A stretch of DNA of 64,000 nt from Planctomycetota bacterium (GTDB lineage: Bacteria > Planctomycetota > Planctomycetia > Gemmatales > Gemmataceae), in NCBI GenBank assembly GCA_029777335.1, contig JAKOSN010000169.1, positions 16,784 to 80,783 on the forward strand. The letters run 5' to 3'. The notes beneath the pieces are model-generated. The model was not told where the DNA came from. It saw only the letters and a program-made list of their open reading frames with translations, and made no database searches. Made by a program: the position numbers and the translations under genes. Shown here in pieces: positions 63,463-64,000 of the stretch (the first letter of the stretch is position 1; the number at the start of each line of letters is the position of its first letter).

Positions 63463-64000
63463 ATGCGATCTTCTCCACGTTGTCTTGGCAGTCTTGTGCT
63501 CGCCGCCATCCTCGGACTCGCAACTGCCACGCCGTCGGTTCACGCACAACAGGCGGGGGGCGGAGGAGGCGCAGGTGGCTCCAATATCCGCATCCTTCCA
63601 AGCATGACCGGGACGTACATCGGCGCCATGGGGAGCATGGGCAACTCGGGTGGCATGATGGGCATGGGCGGCATGATGGGCATGATGGGTATGGGCGGCA
63701 TGGGCGGCATGATGGGCATGGGCGGCATGATGGGTATGGGCGGTATGATGGGCATGGGTGGGATGGGTATGATGGGGATGAGCGGCATGGGGATGATGGG
63801 CATGAGCGGCATGGGGATGATGGGCATGGGCGGAATGGGCGGCATGGGTATGATGGGCATGAGCGGCATGGGGATGATGGGCATGGGCGGAATGGGGGGA
63901 ATTGGCGGCATGGGCGGGATCATGGGGATGGGCTGCATGGGTGGCGGGATGTATGGCATGGGGGGCATGGGGATGATGGGCATGGGCGGAATGGGCGGCA
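63463..64000 (+). CDS. Secreted Gly/Met-repeat protein (partial, C-terminus outside window)
   Basis: An open frame of 179 residues to the window edge. Signal peptide MRSSPRCLGSLVLAAILGLA, cleaved near VHA-QQ. After a Gly-rich stretch and GGSNIRILPSMTGTYIG the protein becomes an array of short Gly/Met units (MGGMMGMGG, MGMMGMSG), with about half of all residues Met; a single Cys at GMGCMGGG. Such Met-rich motifs can ligate Cu(I) or be structural low-complexity; I cannot tell which. The reading frame, start and repeat are plain from the sequence even though the end is missing. Confidence 0.85.
   Translation, partial: MRSSPRCLGSLVLAAILGLATATPSVHAQQAGGGGGAGGSNIRILPSMTGTYIGAMGSMGNSGGMMGMGGMMGMMGMGGMGGMMGMGGMMGMGGMMGMGGMGMMGMSGMGMMGMSGMGMMGMGGMGGMGMMGMSGMGMMGMGGMGGIGGMGGIMGMGCMGGGMYGMGGMGMMGMGGMGG

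Noticed and set aside
63540..63983. Minus-strand proline/methionine-rich ORF of 147 residues
   Set aside because: It is the reverse of the Gly/Met repeat; the plus frame has the signal peptide and start.
63640..64000. Short repeats suggestive of a CRISPR or satellite
   Set aside because: The units are codon-phased Gly/Met coding repeats with no spacers.

Overview
The window looks like chromosomal DNA of a planctomycete, probably of the Gemmataceae/Gemmatales type. The reasons are high GC, many secreted proteins with PQQ-like beta-propellers or HEAT repeats, a Ser/Thr kinase fused to a formylglycine-generating-enzyme (FGE) domain, several multihaem c-type cytochromes, NIPSNAP and AtuA-type proteins, and a Gly/Met-rich secreted protein. 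This assignment is inference from gene content; no rRNA, tRNA or marker gene settles it. About 88% of the window is coding on both strands. I saw no tRNA, rRNA, CRISPR array, insertion sequence or prophage.

Layout. 1-4.4 kb: a cut-off HlyD/MacA-like efflux adaptor, a complete bacterial PARP (WGR, regulatory and catalytic domains) and a PQQ-like propeller. 4.4-12.5 kb: a membrane HEAT-repeat protein, a secreted two-part alpha/beta hydrolase, then a minus-strand glycogen synthase followed by a GalT-family protein that resembles ADP-glucose phosphorylase, and another propeller. 12.6-13.5 kb: tadA and acylphosphatase, divergent.

13.5-17.5 kb: the highlight, a compact minus-strand cluster coding for a JAMM/JAB isopeptidase, a 60-residue protein, an E2-like (UBC-fold) protein with a catalytic-type Cys, an E1-like ThiF protein, and a 413-residue protein of unknown family whose start lies inside the E1 gene. 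This is a prokaryotic ubiquitin-like conjugation module without a recognisable ubiquitin-fold modifier.

17.5-26.4 kb: a possible LURP-one-like protein, a duplicated NIPSNAP protein, a HEAT/propeller protein, and a three-gene electron-transfer set (membrane cytochrome-b-like protein, decahaem cytochrome, and a protein combining two interrupted cyclic-nucleotide-binding domains with four Fe-S clusters). 26.4-33.2 kb: nagA, a Cys-rich secreted protein, a zinc-ribbon protein, a Nudix protein preceded by a tiny overlapping ORF, a GT-C-like membrane protein, nrnA and a monohaem membrane protein. 33.3-42.7 kb: a secreted protein, a sugar-isomerase-like TIM barrel divergent from an AtuA / AtuA-related / enoyl-CoA-hydratase operon, a GAF-SpoIIE phosphatase, a Tat-exported protein and a histidine kinase.

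42.8-53.6 kb: a second HEAT/propeller protein, an alpha-E/circularly permuted ATP-grasp pair, the kinase-FGE fusion, a zinc-ribbon membrane protein, an alpha/beta hydrolase and a PpiC foldase with a clear terminator. 53.7-64 kb: a seven-haem cytochrome with TPRs, Tat/Sec secreted small proteins, a CDF metal transporter, a TPR protein, PIN-TRAM, dGTPase and HIT proteins in series, a MetE-like enzyme, and a Met/Gly-repeat secreted protein cut by the window end.
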